The notes below the pieces were generated by a model. It saw only the letters and a program-made list of their open reading frames with translations, had not been told where the DNA came from and searched no databases. From contig JAPTOF010000015.1 of the NCBI GenBank assembly GCA_028554755.1, positions 5,642,001 through 5,706,000 on the forward strand: a DNA stretch of 64,000 bases. The letters are read 5' to 3'. Positions 1-10,632 of this stretch are shown here, in pieces; within the stretch, counting starts at the first letter, position 1, and each line of letters starts with the position of its first letter. The position numbers and the translations under genes are program-made. This stretch comes from Cordia subcordata. Taxonomy: Eukaryota; Streptophyta; Magnoliopsida; Boraginales; Cordiaceae.

Positions 1-27
1 ATTCATTGTAGGTCAGGGTTATTAGAG

Positions 28-2453
28 ATGAAATTTAGGAATTTGAGGTCCATCATAAAGGTTGCTGAGGCAATAAATAGGGCTAGTATAGGAGGAGAGA
101 ATGGAGAAGAGTGCTTTAGGGTTGATGTGATTGATTCTTGGGTCGAGGACTTTGTAGAGAGAACTATGATCGATAGAGAAGATTTGAGAAAATTTGAGGA
201 ATTGATGTCTAGCTTTGATTTAGACACCTTAAAATGGAAATGTGTAGCTTCTACTTCGTTGACTGAAAGCCCTTTGATCGACAAGTCACTTGAGGTTAAT
301 CCTTTTAGTCTTGATTCTAGTGATGTCCCTATTGATGATGTTGAGGTTAAGTCCCCCTTGGTTGAGCCTAGCCCTTCTTTAGAGCTCTAACCCCTTCCCA
401 ATCATTTGAAGTATGCATTCCTAGGCCCTAGTGACCCTTCTGGTCATCATAGCTTCCAATCTTTCTACTAAGCATAAGAAGCGTCTCTTAGAGGTTCTTA
501 GGAAATATAGGAAGGCTATAGGGTGGAAAATTGATGATTTGAGAGGTATAGACCCTTCGGTTTGTATGCTTCATATTCACCTTGAGGGTGGAGCTATTCC
601 TTCTAGGGAGATGCAAAGGAGGCTAAACCTACACATGAGCGAAGTAGTTAAGAAAGAGATCATTAAGCTTTTAGATGCAGGTATTATCTATCTGATCTCC
701 GATAGTAAGTGGGTTAGCCCAGTCCAAGTTGTCCCTAAGAAGTCCGGGATCATTATTGTAGAGAATGAGAGAAGAGAGGTTATCCCTACCACGTACTCCC
801 ACGGGTTGGCGAGTTTGTATTGATTATAGGAAACTCAACTCTAAAACTAGGAAGGATCATTTCCCATTGCCTTTTCTAGATCAAATTTTAGATAGAGTAG
901 CTGGGCATAGCTACTATTGTTTTCTAGATAGCTATTTGAGTTATATTCATATCCCCGTGTTTCCCAAAGACCAGGGAAAAACCACCTTCACTTGTCCCTA
1001 TGGCACTTTTGCCTATAGGAGAATGCCCTTTGATCTATGTAATGCCTCAGCGACTTTTCAGAGATGTATGATGGCCATTTTTAGTGACATGATTGAGAGG
1101 CATTTAGGGATATTTATGGATGATTTCTCAGTCTTTGGTGATAGTTTTGATGAGTGCTTGAGTCACCTCTCTTTAGTCTTAGACTGATGTGTGGAGAAGA
1201 ATTTAGTGTTGAGTTGAGAGATATCTCATTTCATGGTGCAACAAGGGATAGTGTTGGGTCATATAGTTTCATCTAGTCGCATTCAAGTTGACCCGGCTAA
1301 GGTAGAATTGATTGAGAAGTTGCATGTCCCTAAGTGTGTCAAGGATATTAGATCTTTTCTAAGAAATGCAGGTTTCTACTGTAGATTCATTAAAGATTTT
1401 AGCCATATTACGCGTTTCTTGTCTAGACTCCTAGCACAAGATGTCCCTTTTGACTTTGATGATGTGTGTTAGGGCTTTCAATAGGCTTAAATCCTTATTG
1501 TCTACATCCCTAATTATCTAGCCACCTAACTATAGTTTCCCATTTAAGGTTATGTGTAATGCATTCAATTATGCGATAGGAACTGTTTTAGGTCAAAGGA
1601 AGAACAAATTGCCCCATGTTGTGTACTATGCTAGTAAGACTCTCGATGAAGCCCAAAAGGACTATACCACCACAGAAAAAGAGCTTCTAGTAGTACTCTT
1701 CTCCCTTGACAAGTTTAGGTCGTACATCCTAGGGTCTAAGGTGATTGTCTACGCCGATCATGTGGCATTGAGATATTTGTTAGCTAAGAAAGTGTCTAAG
1801 CCCTGCTTGATTAGGTCGTTGCTCCTCCTTCAAGAGTTCGACATCGAAATTTAGGATAAGAAAGGTAGAGAAAACTTAGTTACAGATCATCTTTCTCATC
1901 TTGTTAGTGAGTCTTCTAGTGATCTTTCCCCTTTTCATGATTCATTCCCTAATGAGAAATTGTTTGTTGAAGAGATGTTCGATCACCCTTAAGGTTGCTA
2001 CTTCTTATCACCCACAAACTAGTGGACAAGTAGAGGTGTCCAGTAGGGAGATCAAACACATCTTAGAGAAAACGATTAGGCCTGATAGGAGAGATTGTTC
2101 TATTAGGCTAAATGATGCTTTGTGGGCTTACCATACCGCCTTTAAGACTCCCATTGGTATGTCTCTGTATATATTGGTTTATGGGAAAGCTTGTCACTTA
2201 CTGGTAGAGATTGAGCATAGAGCTTATTGGGCCATCAAGGCCTTAAATTTTGACTTGGCAAGAGCGGGTGGGAAAAGGAAGCTAGACCTAGCGGAGTTGG
2301 AAGAGCTTAGATTTGAGGCATATGAGACCGCCAAGCTTTATAAGGATAGGATGAAGAGAATTCATGATAAACATGTTATTAAGAAATTATTCTCTCCCTC
2401 CGATAAAGTTTGGTTGTTTAACAAACGATTGAAACTCTTTCCAGGTTTGGCGA
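28..2453 (+). pseudogene. Athila pol pseudogene (RT, RNase H, integrase C-terminal part)
   Basis: Broken polyprotein read in several frames. Positions 28-390 hold the protease-RT linker. RT runs 431-1187 with a frameshift near 780-815; the catalytic box survives as FMDD near 1117. The RT thumb/connection is at 1233-1472, ended by a stop. RNase H is at 1552-1854 ([17 protein letters not shown]). The integrase zinc finger and most of the catalytic core are missing: the frame runs from the RNase H tail to a stop near 1990, then directly to the core end ([18 protein letters not shown]). The C-terminal region ends at about 2450. It encodes no functional enzyme. RT copies element RNA, RNase H degrades it and integrase inserts the cDNA. 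Confidence 0.85.
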
Positions 2454-4454
2454 TGTTGATTTGTAGGTTTTGTGTGTGTAATTGCATTGCATTGCTATAG
2501 TTATTTTGAGGTGCTTTGTACTTATTAGATGGCCTTAGTATAATATTTATATCATATTTGTTCATAGGTTTTGATAATTGTATACTTATTTTGAGATGCT
2601 TTGTACTTATTAGATAGCCTTAAGGTAGTATTTATATAATATTTGTGCATAAGTGTTGATAATTGTATACTTATTTTGAGATGCTTTATACTTATTAGAT
2701 AGCCTTAGTATAGTATTTATATCATATTTGTGCATAAGCATTGATAATTGTATATAGTTGAGTTTCAAGGTCAAATATTTCACTAAAGTGCTTAATTTTG
2801 TGTCTTAGGTGAATGCTTGGGTAACGAGCTTACACAAGGTTGAACAATCAAGGAATCAAGTGTACAGGTCATGAAATAAAGGCCAGAAGAACGAATAATC
2901 AAGATTGAAGGCTAAGTAAAGCTACCGGTTGACCTAGCAGAGGTGCCGGCTGACTTTAGAACCAAAGAGTGAAGGCTAGAACTAGTCGAGCATATCGGTT
3001 GACCAGTAGGGTCAGCCAGTTGATCTCAAGAGTAGTATATTGTTACTGGTCAACCCCCCTAACGTATCGACTAACCAGTAGAGTTAGCCAGTTGTGCCAC
3101 TGAGCTGTTTATAAAAACTCATTTTTAGGGAAACCTTTAGCCACATTCACACGCTCTTCACACCCATTTCTCACGCACTAAACCCTAAGTCTCACTTACC
3201 TCGCACATATACTTCCACACACAAAAACAACTTGGAATCAAGCATCTAAGGGGATCAAATACAAGGATTTGAGCATTAGCTCTTGGATTGTAAAGAATGG
3301 TTATGGATAAAAAAGTATCTCTCTTTTATCCTAAGTTAAACTGTGTATGATTAAAGCTATGTAGGGTGATTAACTCTTGTATTACGGATTGATTATTACA
3401 TTATTGTAATGGGTACTTGATAGATTTATGTATATATGCTTTGTATTTAAGGTTTTAATGGCAATTTTACATATATGTCTAAGTGTTTGTCAAAATGCCT
3501 CAATGAGATTACACATATATGTCAAAGTCTATTTTGCTATTAACCATTCCTAAATCATTATGCTAGCATGTTTATGTTTTCTTTTGGTGATCACATGAAG
3601 TAAGTAGTTTGGTCATACATGTTTATGTGTATGTACATATGTCCAATAGCAAGCATAGCTTCTATTACATATATGTCGGGTGCCATTGCTTAATTTAGTG
3701 TAATTTAAGCATGTCTATGTGTTTAGTAGTAGAATAAGCCGATATATTCTCAAATACTAAGCCCTAGATATGTATGCTTTTGTACTTTAACGTTAATTCC
3801 CGCTATTGTGATGGACGACCGATGGTAATTAATTAATGGCTAGCCTAAACCGAGTCTCCTTTGGCTTTAAACATAGCCATTAGGTTTTAGGTTAGGTTAC
3901 TCAACCTTAGATAGACTAGGTCTTCGCTTTAAACCTAACTAATGGTTTAAATGCTAGGATTAGATCACCTAGAACCTTAACTAGCTAGCCCTAATGCCTA
4001 GGTCATAAAGTCCGTGCTGTAACTTTAGGTAGTCAACGCTTAGGGATAGACCTGCACCGAGTCCTAGGCTACCATTAATAGGCTAATTAGAGGTCGAGAT
4101 AAGAGCAATCAACACAATCCATCAAGCAACCCTAACAAGAACGTAGTAATCACCCATAAGCACGTCTTAATCACCCTAATCCCCTATTTCTGATATTTGA
4201 CTCCCTTCAAATTGCTTGATTCCTCATCACACACCCACATCCTTTTATTTTCTTTCCCTTAGATTAGATTTACATTTTCGATCTCTCGTTTAACCAGAAA
4301 ACCCAAAAATATTGTAGTTTAGGTCCCAACATGTTGCTCTTTAGGATACACTTAGTTTAGGACACCACACACATTTAGCCTCCCCGTGGATTCGACCCCG
4401 TACTCACACCTACTGTACTGCACATGATCCGTGCAGTTGTTGGCTATTTAGGCC
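2454..4454 (+). mobile_element. 3' LTR of the Athila element (plus orientation)
   Basis: About 2.0 kb starting TGTTGATTTGTAGG and ending ...TTGTGCACCA. It is related to the LTRs at 8122 and 23361. In order it contains three 85-bp tandem units (2501-2755), GGTCGACC/GGTTGACC-like words (about 2926-3090), a TATA box (TTATAAAAAC, 3109), CATGTCTATGTGTTT-like words (about 3475-3725), hairpin words (3861-3879 and about 3931), and the conserved end with CGACCCCGTACTCACAC near 4393. Boundaries are inferred from the other copies; the TG start is the least certain. Confidence 0.75.
2501..2755 (+). repeat. Three 85-bp tandem units in LTR U3
   Basis: The word TTATTTTGAG recurs at 2501, 2586 and 2671, exactly 85 bp apart, with high identity across each unit. 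The related minus-strand LTR at 10633-12660 shows only one such unit, so the triplication is specific to this copy. Tandem U3 units often act as enhancers in LTRs; that role is inference here. Confidence 0.9.
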
Positions 4455-4814
4455 TTGTGCACCAAATAGTAATCACCTACCGGTCATCCGGTATTTACCA
4501 ATCAATCAACCGGTTAGCCCCTACTAACTTGATAGCTCAACTTGAAACTTCAGTTTTGGCTCATTTCTTCATGTCTTTGCTTCCAATCTTTAACGTTTAA
4601 CTCATTTCTTATTCGGTTAAGCTCGACCTATCCCAAAACTCACTTAAAACACAAAATATAACATTTAGTATAAAATTTATATATCCAAATACATTATGTA
4701 CAAATATTAACAAATATGAATAAACTCTATAATAAATGAGCTTAATTATGATCTAAACACCTCTAAATGTGCTTGCAGACACTATGTACAAACATGCATA
4801 AATCACACACATCA
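4455..4814 (-). mobile_element. U3 fragment of a minus-strand LTR (3' LTR of copy A)
   Basis: Read on the minus strand, the LTR starts TGATGTGTGTGATTTATGC at 4814 and matches the U3 at 18319-18867 closely, including the ACACAAAATATAACA segment. It is cut at 4455 by the plus-strand Athila element; the rest lies left of the window. Next to it at 4815 begins the 3' untranslated block of copy A. Confidence 0.75.
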
Positions 4815-5740
4815 ACACCCCAAGCATTCCCCTTGCTTGTCCCCAAGCAAGTCCAGACCAAAGTCTATCCACATACTTGTCAAAGAGTTACTAGTTGCAT
4901 TGACTATCTTTTTGCCTCTAAGGGAGTATAAATGGTCATTCTTTTTATGTAAGGGCTTTCCTAGCCATTTTTGGATCTTTCCCTTTATCACAAGACATTT
5001 TGCACCTCTTGAGAAGTTACCAAGTAGCTAAAACCACCACATACTTAGCATTCCAATTCATGCATCTAGGATGTTGATACTTCGTGGTTGATACTTCGTG
5101 GCCTATCAACTAACATAGCCTCCCAACATGCTTTTAGCCCTAAAGATACAAGGAAAAGAAGATACACAATGGCGCAAGAGCCTTATTCACAGTACAATAA
5201 AATAGCAGAAGAAAACACTTGTGTCAAATTGACATTGTGTCACTTGACACTTATTTAACATACTTCAATTTTTTTTAATCTTTTTGTTGCCTTTTGGTTT
5301 TTTTTTAATCATTTTTCACTTTTTTCACTTTTTCCAATCCTTTTCACTTTTTTTTTCACATTTTGCATATTTTCCTTTTTTTTTTGCATTTTTCTCAATA
5401 CATAGCATAAACAAAAAGAAAAGAAAAATAAGAGGCTACGGTACATTAAAAGAACTAATCAAGGAAAGGGCACTCATATCAACAATACTTTTTCCAACCA
5501 AGTTGTGGGAAGACTACGAGGTATATTTTTAGAAGCTCACTGCTCACAATTTTCAAAAAGATTCTCTTCAAAGTCTATGTCATACCCACACTTCATTCAC
5601 TCTGCACAATACATCTTCATTTTTCCAATCAATTAAGTCAATAGCAAAGGCCAACTCTCCAACTAACATAGAGATAAACAACTCAAAACATGCAAAAAAT
5701 AAAAAAAAATTGAATACATTTTGAGCAGAAACAAGGCATA
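4815..5740 (-). other. 3' untranslated block of copy A, with A-rich tract and pre-PPT hairpin
   Basis: Homologous to 50088-51540 of copy C. Read on the minus strand it carries a long A-rich/purine tract (5260-5410) and ends with a hairpin (4832-4851) and a purine-rich stretch before the LTR. The open frames on the plus strand here (4837-5031, 5284-5532) are low-complexity shadows. No gene is seen. Confidence 0.65.
4832..4851 (-). other. Perfect 8-bp hairpin beside the 3' LTR
   Basis: On the minus strand the sequence reads CTTGCTTG-GGGA-CAAGCAAG, an 8-bp stem with a 4-nt loop, 18 bp from the LTR edge. The same hairpin stands in the same place in copy C (50105-50124). Similar ACAAGCAAGG words precede the polypurine tract in many plant Ty3/gypsy elements. 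Confidence 0.75.
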
Positions 5741-6699
5741 TGATATGCCATTTCGGGGCACAAGCCTAAATAGCTCGCAAGCGTACAGGTCGCATGTAGC
5801 ACAATGTGTGTGAGTGCGGGGTCAAATCCACAAAGAGGCCTAACATGTGAGATGTCCTAAGCTATGTGCGTCCTAGAAAGCTTCGTGTTGGAGACCTAAC
5901 TATGATGTTTTAGGTTTTTGGTTTAAAGGGAGCTCCGGCAAGGTAAATATAAGCTAAGGCAAGAAAATAAAAGGATGGTGTGCATGTGTGACAGGGGAAT
6001 CAAGCGATCTAAGGGGATGCTAACACGTGAAAATAGGAAATAGGGTGATTACGGCTTGCAAATGGATGATTACTACTTCTTGTTAGGGTCACTTGATGGA
6101 TTAAACTTGGTTACTCTTATCTAGACTCCTGATTAACCTCCTAATTATACCCTAAGGCTTAATGTGAATCTATTCCTAGGCGTCGACCCTTAGAGCCACG
6201 GCATATGGTTTCATGACTTAAGGCCATAGGGTTAGCTACTTAGGATTATAAGTGACTTAGATCAATCTAATCTTAATTTCTAAACCGTTGGCTATATTTA
6301 AAGCCAAGACCTAGTCTATCTAAGGTCGACTAACTTACCCTGAAACCTATTAGCTGGATTTAAAGCTAAGGGAGACTCAACCTAAGCTAGCCATTAGTTA
6401 TGCACCACCAATCATCATAACAATAGCGAGTATTAACGTTCGAGCACAAAGCAAACACATCTAGGTCATGGCACTCGAGAATATTCCAGAGTATTCTACT
6501 ACTAGGTACATAGACATACTTAGATTACACCAATTTAAGTAATAGCATGTGACATGTATGCAATAGAAGCTATTTATGTTATTAAGTATGTAAACACACA
6601 TATAGACATGTGTATAAGCATACCCACTTCATGTAATCATCACACAAACATATAGACATGAATGTAAATTTGCCAATCAGAACCCTAAGTACAAGCATT

Positions 6700-6745
<46 letters not shown>
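5741..6745 (-). mobile_element. LTR fragment (3' half) inserted in the 3' block of copy A
   Basis: On the minus strand this is the 3' half of an LTR, ending ...TGGCATATCA at 5741, and very similar to 10633-11700. Two TTTAAA hairpins occur at about 6288 and 6349. It is cut at an (AT)n tract (6707-6744), the position where sister LTRs also carry an AT repeat. On both sides the copy A 3' block continues, so this is an insertion that later lost its U3 side. Confidence 0.7.
6707..6744. repeat. (AT)n microsatellite
   Basis: About 19 AT units at the deletion edge of the LTR fragment. Homologous LTRs have an AT tract at the same site (49253-49287). Confidence 0.95.
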
Positions 6746-6747
<2 letters not shown>

Positions 6748-6850
6748 TAGGGTGCCTCCTAGCAGTGCTGGATTTAACATCTCTAGCCGGGCGCTAATGT
6801 TAGAGCCATCCATGCTTAAAATTGTGGCACACAAATTGCCAGATGTTCAA

Positions 6851-8116
6851 CTAAGCACAAACAGTAAAATGAAAAGGGTCATACAATGAATGATGAGGTA
6901 ATGAATGTTCAATACACCCCTTTTCAAGATCCCACCCTGAACCATCAAAAGAGAACATGTGTATAAGTGTGGAAGGTGTCGTGTATAAATGCAAAAGAAC
7001 ATGCCCTACTTGCTCTTTAACTAACCACCCTATGGGCTTCTTTTCATAATCAAGGGCTAAAAACACATCATCCCCATAGGTCAAAAATATGTCAAATGCA
7101 TGCAATATAGGAAACGTGCTTTCTAACCCTAAATGAAAGTGTTCTAAACTAAAAGGCACAAACGTGAGTTCCAAAGAGGGAAACTCAACAGAATGGGAAA
7201 GAGGAGTAGGAATGAGATTTAAAGAAGAAGAAGCAATGATAAGGGAAATGGACATACTACAATCTTCTTCTCCACAAGATATGTCATTATCAAGCCTAGG
7301 TCACTTTAACTCGTCATAAGGGGTAGATTCGATCCTACTGGGTTCTTTCTCTAATAATTATTCAGCAAACATCCAAAAAGACCCATAAATCATTCCTCTA
7401 AGCACACCAATTTCTTTCTTAGATATCTTCTTAGAGTTTCTATTCTCCTCAACATAACGATTCTTAACTCTAAGAAATGTATCATCTAAAACCTCTAAAG
7501 TTGATGCCTTGTTCTCTACAATAGATGACTCTAAACCATTACTAGCTAAAGTCTCATCAAATCCATCTATATATTTATTGCTGGTGGGTGTCATCTCACC
7601 ATCATACTTCTTATAAGGGACATACATATATGGAGGGGACAACGGGGACTCAATGGATTCTCAGTCATGCAAACATAAATACTGAAGGGAGGTGTGTGCC
7701 CTAGACTCCCTAAATGTAGAATTGAAATGCAAATAAGTGTTATCAACATGAGGCTCAACCTCCAAGTGTGTGGAAAATGTGGGATGAGAAAAAAGGATAG
7801 GCTTATGTGACTCAATGGAAGATGTTGAAAGCTTAGGAGGATAGGGTACTACTTCGTCTAAAACATATCTATAAGAGTCATTAAGAACCAAATTGTCATC
7901 AACCTCATCCTCATCCTCATCCTCCTCCTCACTACATGATGTTACCTCTCCATCAACCTTTTTTTCTAATTATCTCTCCATCGCATCATTTTTAACCCCT
8001 AGTCCACTCTTCTATAGGTCTCTTCCCTATCCCCACAACCCGATCCAAAGATATCTTAATACTCTCAACAAGTCACTTATTCTCAACTCCCTTATTTAAA
8101 TACTCTGCCAATTGGG
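6851..8116 (-). pseudogene. Copy A ORF, middle and C-terminal part (uncharacterised conserved domain)
   Basis: Minus-strand coding remnant with several stops and frameshifts. It reads from VVPYPPKLSTSS (about 7850) through TLASNGLESSIVENKA and MIYGSFWMFAE (7358-7642) to the C-terminal domain (6851-7255). That domain contains HFHLGL, LALDYEKKPIGWLVKEQV, SGWD-LEKGCIEHSL and YDPF. The same blocks appear in the same order in copy B (13298-14596) and copy C (51600-52570). I do not recognise the family. Conservation across three diverged copies suggests past selection on protein sequence. It is not RT, integrase, protease or a known env-like protein that I can identify. Confidence 0.65.
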
Positions 8117-8121
8117 ATATC

Positions 8122-9848
8122 TGATGTGTTGTGCTTTTGTGTGTGTTTGTATTATTAATTACCTATGTTTTAAAGGTATCTTGAGCTTTAAAAGATGTAT
8201 TAGTATAATACATATGCTAGAGTTAGGCTTAAGTATAAGCAAATTTACATAGTTGAGTTTCTAAGTCAGATGCTATACTAAATGCTTAATTTTGTATATG
8301 GGTTGTGCGATGAAGGCCAAGAGCAAGAAAGATGAAATTCAAGGTCAACTAGAGGCACCGGTCGACCTAGAAAAAAATTGTCGGTCGACTGGCTAGGTCG
8401 AGTGACCATTCTAGAGAGCACCAAGATTGAAGCCGGTCGAGCTAAGAAGCGGTCAACTAGTAGTACGCAGCAGATGTTATAAATGCTCGATTTTACAGCT
8501 TTTAAAGGAGATTAGACTTAGACCCAACATACACACACAAAACCCTTAGCTACACCACCTCTAACACACACAAAATCACATACTTTTCACCTAGATTTAA
8601 GCTTACTTGGAGGATTCAAACACTTGGATTAAAAGCTAATTAAAGATCTTGTATAACAATTGCTAAAATGGAAGGGAAGTCTTCTATTCTCTCTTTCATC
8701 GTCTTTTATATTATGTTTGAGTAGATTTGTTTAGGGACTTGTATAATAGATTGATTATATGCTTCTATAATATGGGATCTAATGGCTTAATATATATACA
8801 TATGCTATGTTCTTCTTGTTTCATTGGATATTGTTCAATACATGTCTAAGTGTTTGATAATATGCCTATGAGAGTTGCATATGTATAAATTGAAGTCTAT
8901 TTGCTACTAAACATCTCTAATCCATTCTATAATCATGTCTATGTGTTTATGTGTGGATCTTACGAAGTGGGTAATGCTTATATTCATGTCTATGTGTATT
9001 TTTGCATGCCTAGTAGTAAACATGACCTCAATATTGCATACATGTTATTTCAAAAGTGATTTTAATGGTGTACCCCGAGCATGATGATGTTTGGTAGTCG
9101 AATAGGCCCCTTTATTCGTGAACACCTTGGCCTAGAACATGTATGATTGCGCTAATAGATCAAATCCCGCTATAGTGACCCTAGAATGACGAGGCATAAT
9201 TTAAGGCTAGTCTAATTCGAGTCTACTTTAGCTTTAAATCCAGCCAATAGATTTTCTCGGTAGATTTAGTCGACTCTAACGACACTAGGTCTTGGCTTTA
9301 AATCCACCCAATGGTTTAGGAACTAGGGTAGGCTCGTTCTAGGTCACCTAAGGAGCTAATTGGTCACTTTTAAGGCCCTAGGCCATAAGGATCATGCCGT
9401 AGCTCTAGAAGGCGCCACCTAGGGACAGACTCGCACTGAGTCCTAGGGAGAAATTAAGACACTAATTAAGCAACCTAGTTAAAAGAGTGATCAGTCATGA
9501 AGCCATTCTATGCAAATCCCATAGTATTTGAGTCTAAGATCACCCATTAGCAAGTAGATGTCACCTTAATCCCTTCCATTTGTTAGGTCCCTTTAGATAG
9601 TTTGTCTCTATAGTTTCCATTCCCATAGTGTAGCTTTATTTTCTTTAGATAGAGCTCCCGACCATCCAAAAACCCTAAAAAATGGTTATTTTAGGTTTTC
9701 TTTTAAGCATTCCCAAGGACACATATACATAGAATCCATCCCACAATATAGTCTCCCTGTGGTTTGACACCTGTTTTTGCACATACTATACTACATCAAT
9801 CTGTGCGCTTGCAGGTCTTTAGAGCTTGCACTCGAGAGACAACCATGA
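8122..9848 (+). mobile_element. Solo LTR, plus orientation, with 5-bp target duplication ATATC
   Basis: Starts TGATGTGTTGTGCTTTTGTG. The host duplication ATATC is at 8117-8121 and 9849-9853. The flanking minus-strand ORF reads across the joined site (ILERISQLAEYLNKGV), aligning with HLGECLKRGV of copy B, which confirms insertion into copy A. It contains the palindrome cluster (8356-8462), TATA (TTATAAATG, 8477), leader words at 8841, 8934 and 8985, and hairpin words at 9229 and 9288. The terminal CA appears mutated (CATGA). Solo LTRs arise by recombination between the two LTRs of an element. Confidence 0.9.
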
Positions 9849-9853
9849 ATATC

Positions 9854-10446
9854 CTTTCTAAAATCCTATGTGGCCGCTCATGATTGGAATGCCTTTCTTG
9901 GGTGAAGAAAAGGAATTAGGATTGGGTTTGCTTGAGCATTTGGTCTAATTGCTTTGAGGGTATAGACATAATGGAAGAGGGTTCAACCGAGTGAAAATGG
10001 TAAATACCTTGATTGGGGTTACTATAAGCACAACCATTGTAAGACTTGGAAGACGGGTAGGTGGGAAAAGATGAAGGGAAGGACAAACTCTCAATGCAAG
10101 GAGGTGGACCGAATGCAGAGTCATCTTGAACCCAAGATGAAAATGCATGATGTTGCTTCGTAGAATCATGATGTCTAGATGGGGATACATGCATGGGCGT
10201 ATGATTCCTAGGGGCATTAGGCATTGTATGCAATTGGGAACGACGACGGAGGGTAAAACAGACACTAGAAAAATGATCATGGCTTCCACAATGATTGCAC
10301 TTACAAACCTTAGATTAGGGATCGTCATGGGGGCAAAAGAAAGTTTGATGCTCATAACTACCATAAACACGACATACAATATGAACACGTTCGGGTGGTA
10401 GGGAAAATGATACTAAGGACCACCAAGAAGCATTAGGGGTATTCAT
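9854..10446 (-). pseudogene. Copy A ORF, N-terminal zinc-knuckle part
   Basis: The minus-strand frame begins ATG at 10446 (MNTPNASWWSLVSFSLPPE), about 165 nt inside the primer site. Two CCHC-type knuckles follow: CRVYGSYEHQTFFC, with Tyr replacing the second Cys, and an intact CNHCGSHDHFSSVC (C-x2-C-x4-H-x4-C). One stop separates them. A long Pro/Ser/His-rich region with GIYHFHSVEPSS follows, matching NYHFHSVEPSS of copy B. CCHC knuckles bind nucleic acid, typically in Gag nucleocapsids, but no capsid-like domain precedes them here. The frame then runs into the solo-LTR insertion site. Confidence 0.65.
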
Positions 10447-10609
10447 ATTCAATCAAGCACAAGTAATCCTCTTCACAAAGCACAATAATAATTTTTTTAA
10501 GAAAAATTTCTTTTATTAATTACAATAAAGAAAACATGAAAAGAAAAGATCAAACAACAAATAACAAGCTAAGACACACAAAAACTAAGAAACCAAACAA
10601 CTGTTCCCT

Positions 10610-10626
10610 TCCCAGCAACAGCGGCA
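10610..10626 (-). other. Primer-binding site, tRNA-Asp type (copy A)
   Basis: The minus strand reads about TGCCGCTGTTGCTGGGA, close to TGGCGCCGTTGCCGGGGA, the complement of the plant tRNA-Asp 3' end. It lies 6 nt inside the LTR end at 10633. Confidence 0.7.
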
Positions 10627-10632
10627 AGAACT

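Larger units (their letters stand above)
1..4454 (+). mobile_element. Athila-type Ty3/gypsy retrotransposon, 5'-truncated by window edge (pol remnant + 3' LTR)
   Basis: A decayed plus-strand Athila-lineage element. The order is protease-RT linker, RT, RNase H, the tail of integrase, then an LTR. The RT and integrase-tail wording (for example DYRKLNSKTRKDHFPLPFLD and [16 protein letters not shown]) is typical of plant Athila pol. The 5' LTR, gag and protease lie left of the window. The element ends in the 3' LTR at about 4454 and abuts a minus-strand LTR fragment, so it was probably inserted into that LTR. Most of the integrase core is deleted near 1985, and no env-like or 3' untranslated block lies between pol and LTR. 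Confidence 0.85.
4455..10632 (-). mobile_element. Non-autonomous LTR element, copy A (nested, interrupted)
   Basis: Minus-strand element read from high to low coordinates. It has a 5' LTR (10633-12660), a tRNA-Asp-type primer site (about 10610-10626) and a zinc-knuckle ORF start at 10446. The ORF continues across a solo-LTR insertion (8122-9848), reaches the conserved C-terminal domain (6851-7255), and leads to a 3' block (6746-6850 and 4815-5740) split by an LTR fragment (5741-6745), then the 3' LTR U3 (4455-4814). No RT, RNase H or integrase sequence is present. Copies B and C share the same internal order, which supports a real family. Confidence 0.7.

Noticed and set aside
5284..5532. Phe-rich 82-codon frame that could look like a membrane protein
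   Set aside because: It is a poly-T tract read as Phe/Ser, part of the A-rich 3' block of a minus-strand element; the same tract recurs at 50540-50720.
10147..10401. Plus-strand 84-codon open frame
   Set aside because: Antisense to the better-supported zinc-knuckle frame of copy A; no domain and shadow codon structure.
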